NCBI RefSeq assembly: GCF_019219075.1 | Contig: NZ_JAHUWJ010000027.1 | Span: 33,428-97,427, forward strand | DNA from: Chitinophaga sp. sic0106 | Lineage (GTDB): Bacteria > Bacteroidota > Bacteroidia > Chitinophagales > Chitinophagaceae | Direction: 5' to 3' | DNA: 64,000 nt | In this document: positions 63,880 through 64,000 of the stretch, piece after piece | Numbering within the stretch: the first letter of the stretch is position 1 | How the letters are laid out: every line of letters begins with the position of its first letter | Program-made: the position numbers and the translations under genes | The notes under the pieces: model-generated | The model's input: the letters and a program-made list of their open reading frames with translations, nothing else | Told to the model about the DNA's origin: nothing | Databases searched by the model: none

Positions 63880-64000
63880 GTGTGCGCCAGGCATGGCGAT
63901 CTGCTATAGGGTGCAAGTCCCGAACCCACTTTGTAGTAGGAAGGGTTAGCCAATAGCAAGGGTGTCGCGGGCGACTGCGAATCTGAAGGAAGCTGGCGGC
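63880..64000 (+). mobile_element. Group II intron, 5' end (runs off the window)
   Basis: The sequence GTGTGCGCCAGGCATGG at 63880 and GGGTGCAAGTCCC around 63916-63931 match the conserved 5' end and early domain I of bacterial group II introns, whose splice site begins with GUGYG. Which G is the first base (63880 or 63882) is not certain. Only about 120 bases are inside the window, so the reverse-transcriptase gene is not seen. Insertion immediately downstream of an intrinsic terminator is typical of subgroup IIC. Confidence 0.75.

Overview
The window looks like the chromosome of a Chitinophaga-like member of the Bacteroidota. The evidence is a giant SprB-repeat protein with a type IX secretion sorting domain, promoters of the Bacteroidota type (TTG/TTTG, about 20 bases, TAnnTTTG), many secreted or lipoprotein genes, a catalase with a C-terminal domain, and a LigD of the Bacteroidota domain order. 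Assignment below family level is inference.

Layout. (1) 1-14084: a probable operon of surface or secreted proteins (beta-propeller protein cut by the left edge, a 1489-residue unknown secreted protein, a fibronectin-III protein, a 1846-residue SprB/T9SS protein), then a terminator and a TPR protein. (2) 14258-16393: large-subunit catalase, followed by a 600-base spacer with a 128-base inverted-repeat element and a good promoter. (3) 17022-41809: a contiguous, single-strand cluster for a contractile phage-tail-like particle. It holds a small early/lysis cassette (including a candidate one-protein spanin), a second promoter embedded in a palindrome, and then tail terminator candidate, sheath, tube, two overlapping assembly-chaperone genes, tape measure, hub fused to an M15 peptidase, spike candidate, baseplate genes including a J-like protein, and a set of fibre genes with a glycosyltransferase-like gene among them. 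No capsid, portal, terminase, integrase or AAA+ ATPase gene is present, so it reads as a domesticated headless tail (tailocin-like), not a prophage and not a canonical eCIS or T6SS. (4) 41910-54758: ordinary chromosomal genes (lipoprotein, malate:quinone oxidoreductase, FAH-family hydrolase, HAD phosphatase, CinA-like amidase, FAD/Rieske oxidoreductase, LigD, P-loop ATPase, secreted LamG/DUF1080-like protein, a membrane-anchored putative regulator, PhyH-like dioxygenase). (5) 54953-63879: tRNA-Ser(UGA) followed by an AT-rich, integrase-less island. It carries two PD-(D/E)XK nuclease-like proteins, a decayed fic remnant, and a minus-strand operon of Fic protein, AEP-primase/helicase fusion of TOTE-system type, and a 91-residue unknown. 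The fic 5' end plus about 280 bases of flanking DNA exists twice (58150-58610 degraded, 63331-63843 intact), each copy ending in a tRNA-3'-end-like sequence and a terminator. (6) 63880-64000: the 5' end of a group II intron lodged directly behind a terminator hairpin and cut by the right edge.

How it works together. The tail cluster has what a headless contractile particle needs: a length ruler, sheath/tube, a puncturing hub with its own peptidoglycan peptidase, several exchangeable fibres and a plausible release (spanin) function. The island behind tRNA-Ser looks like a defence hot spot built by successive insertions, with Fic expression probably controlled by tandem operators overlapping its own promoter.
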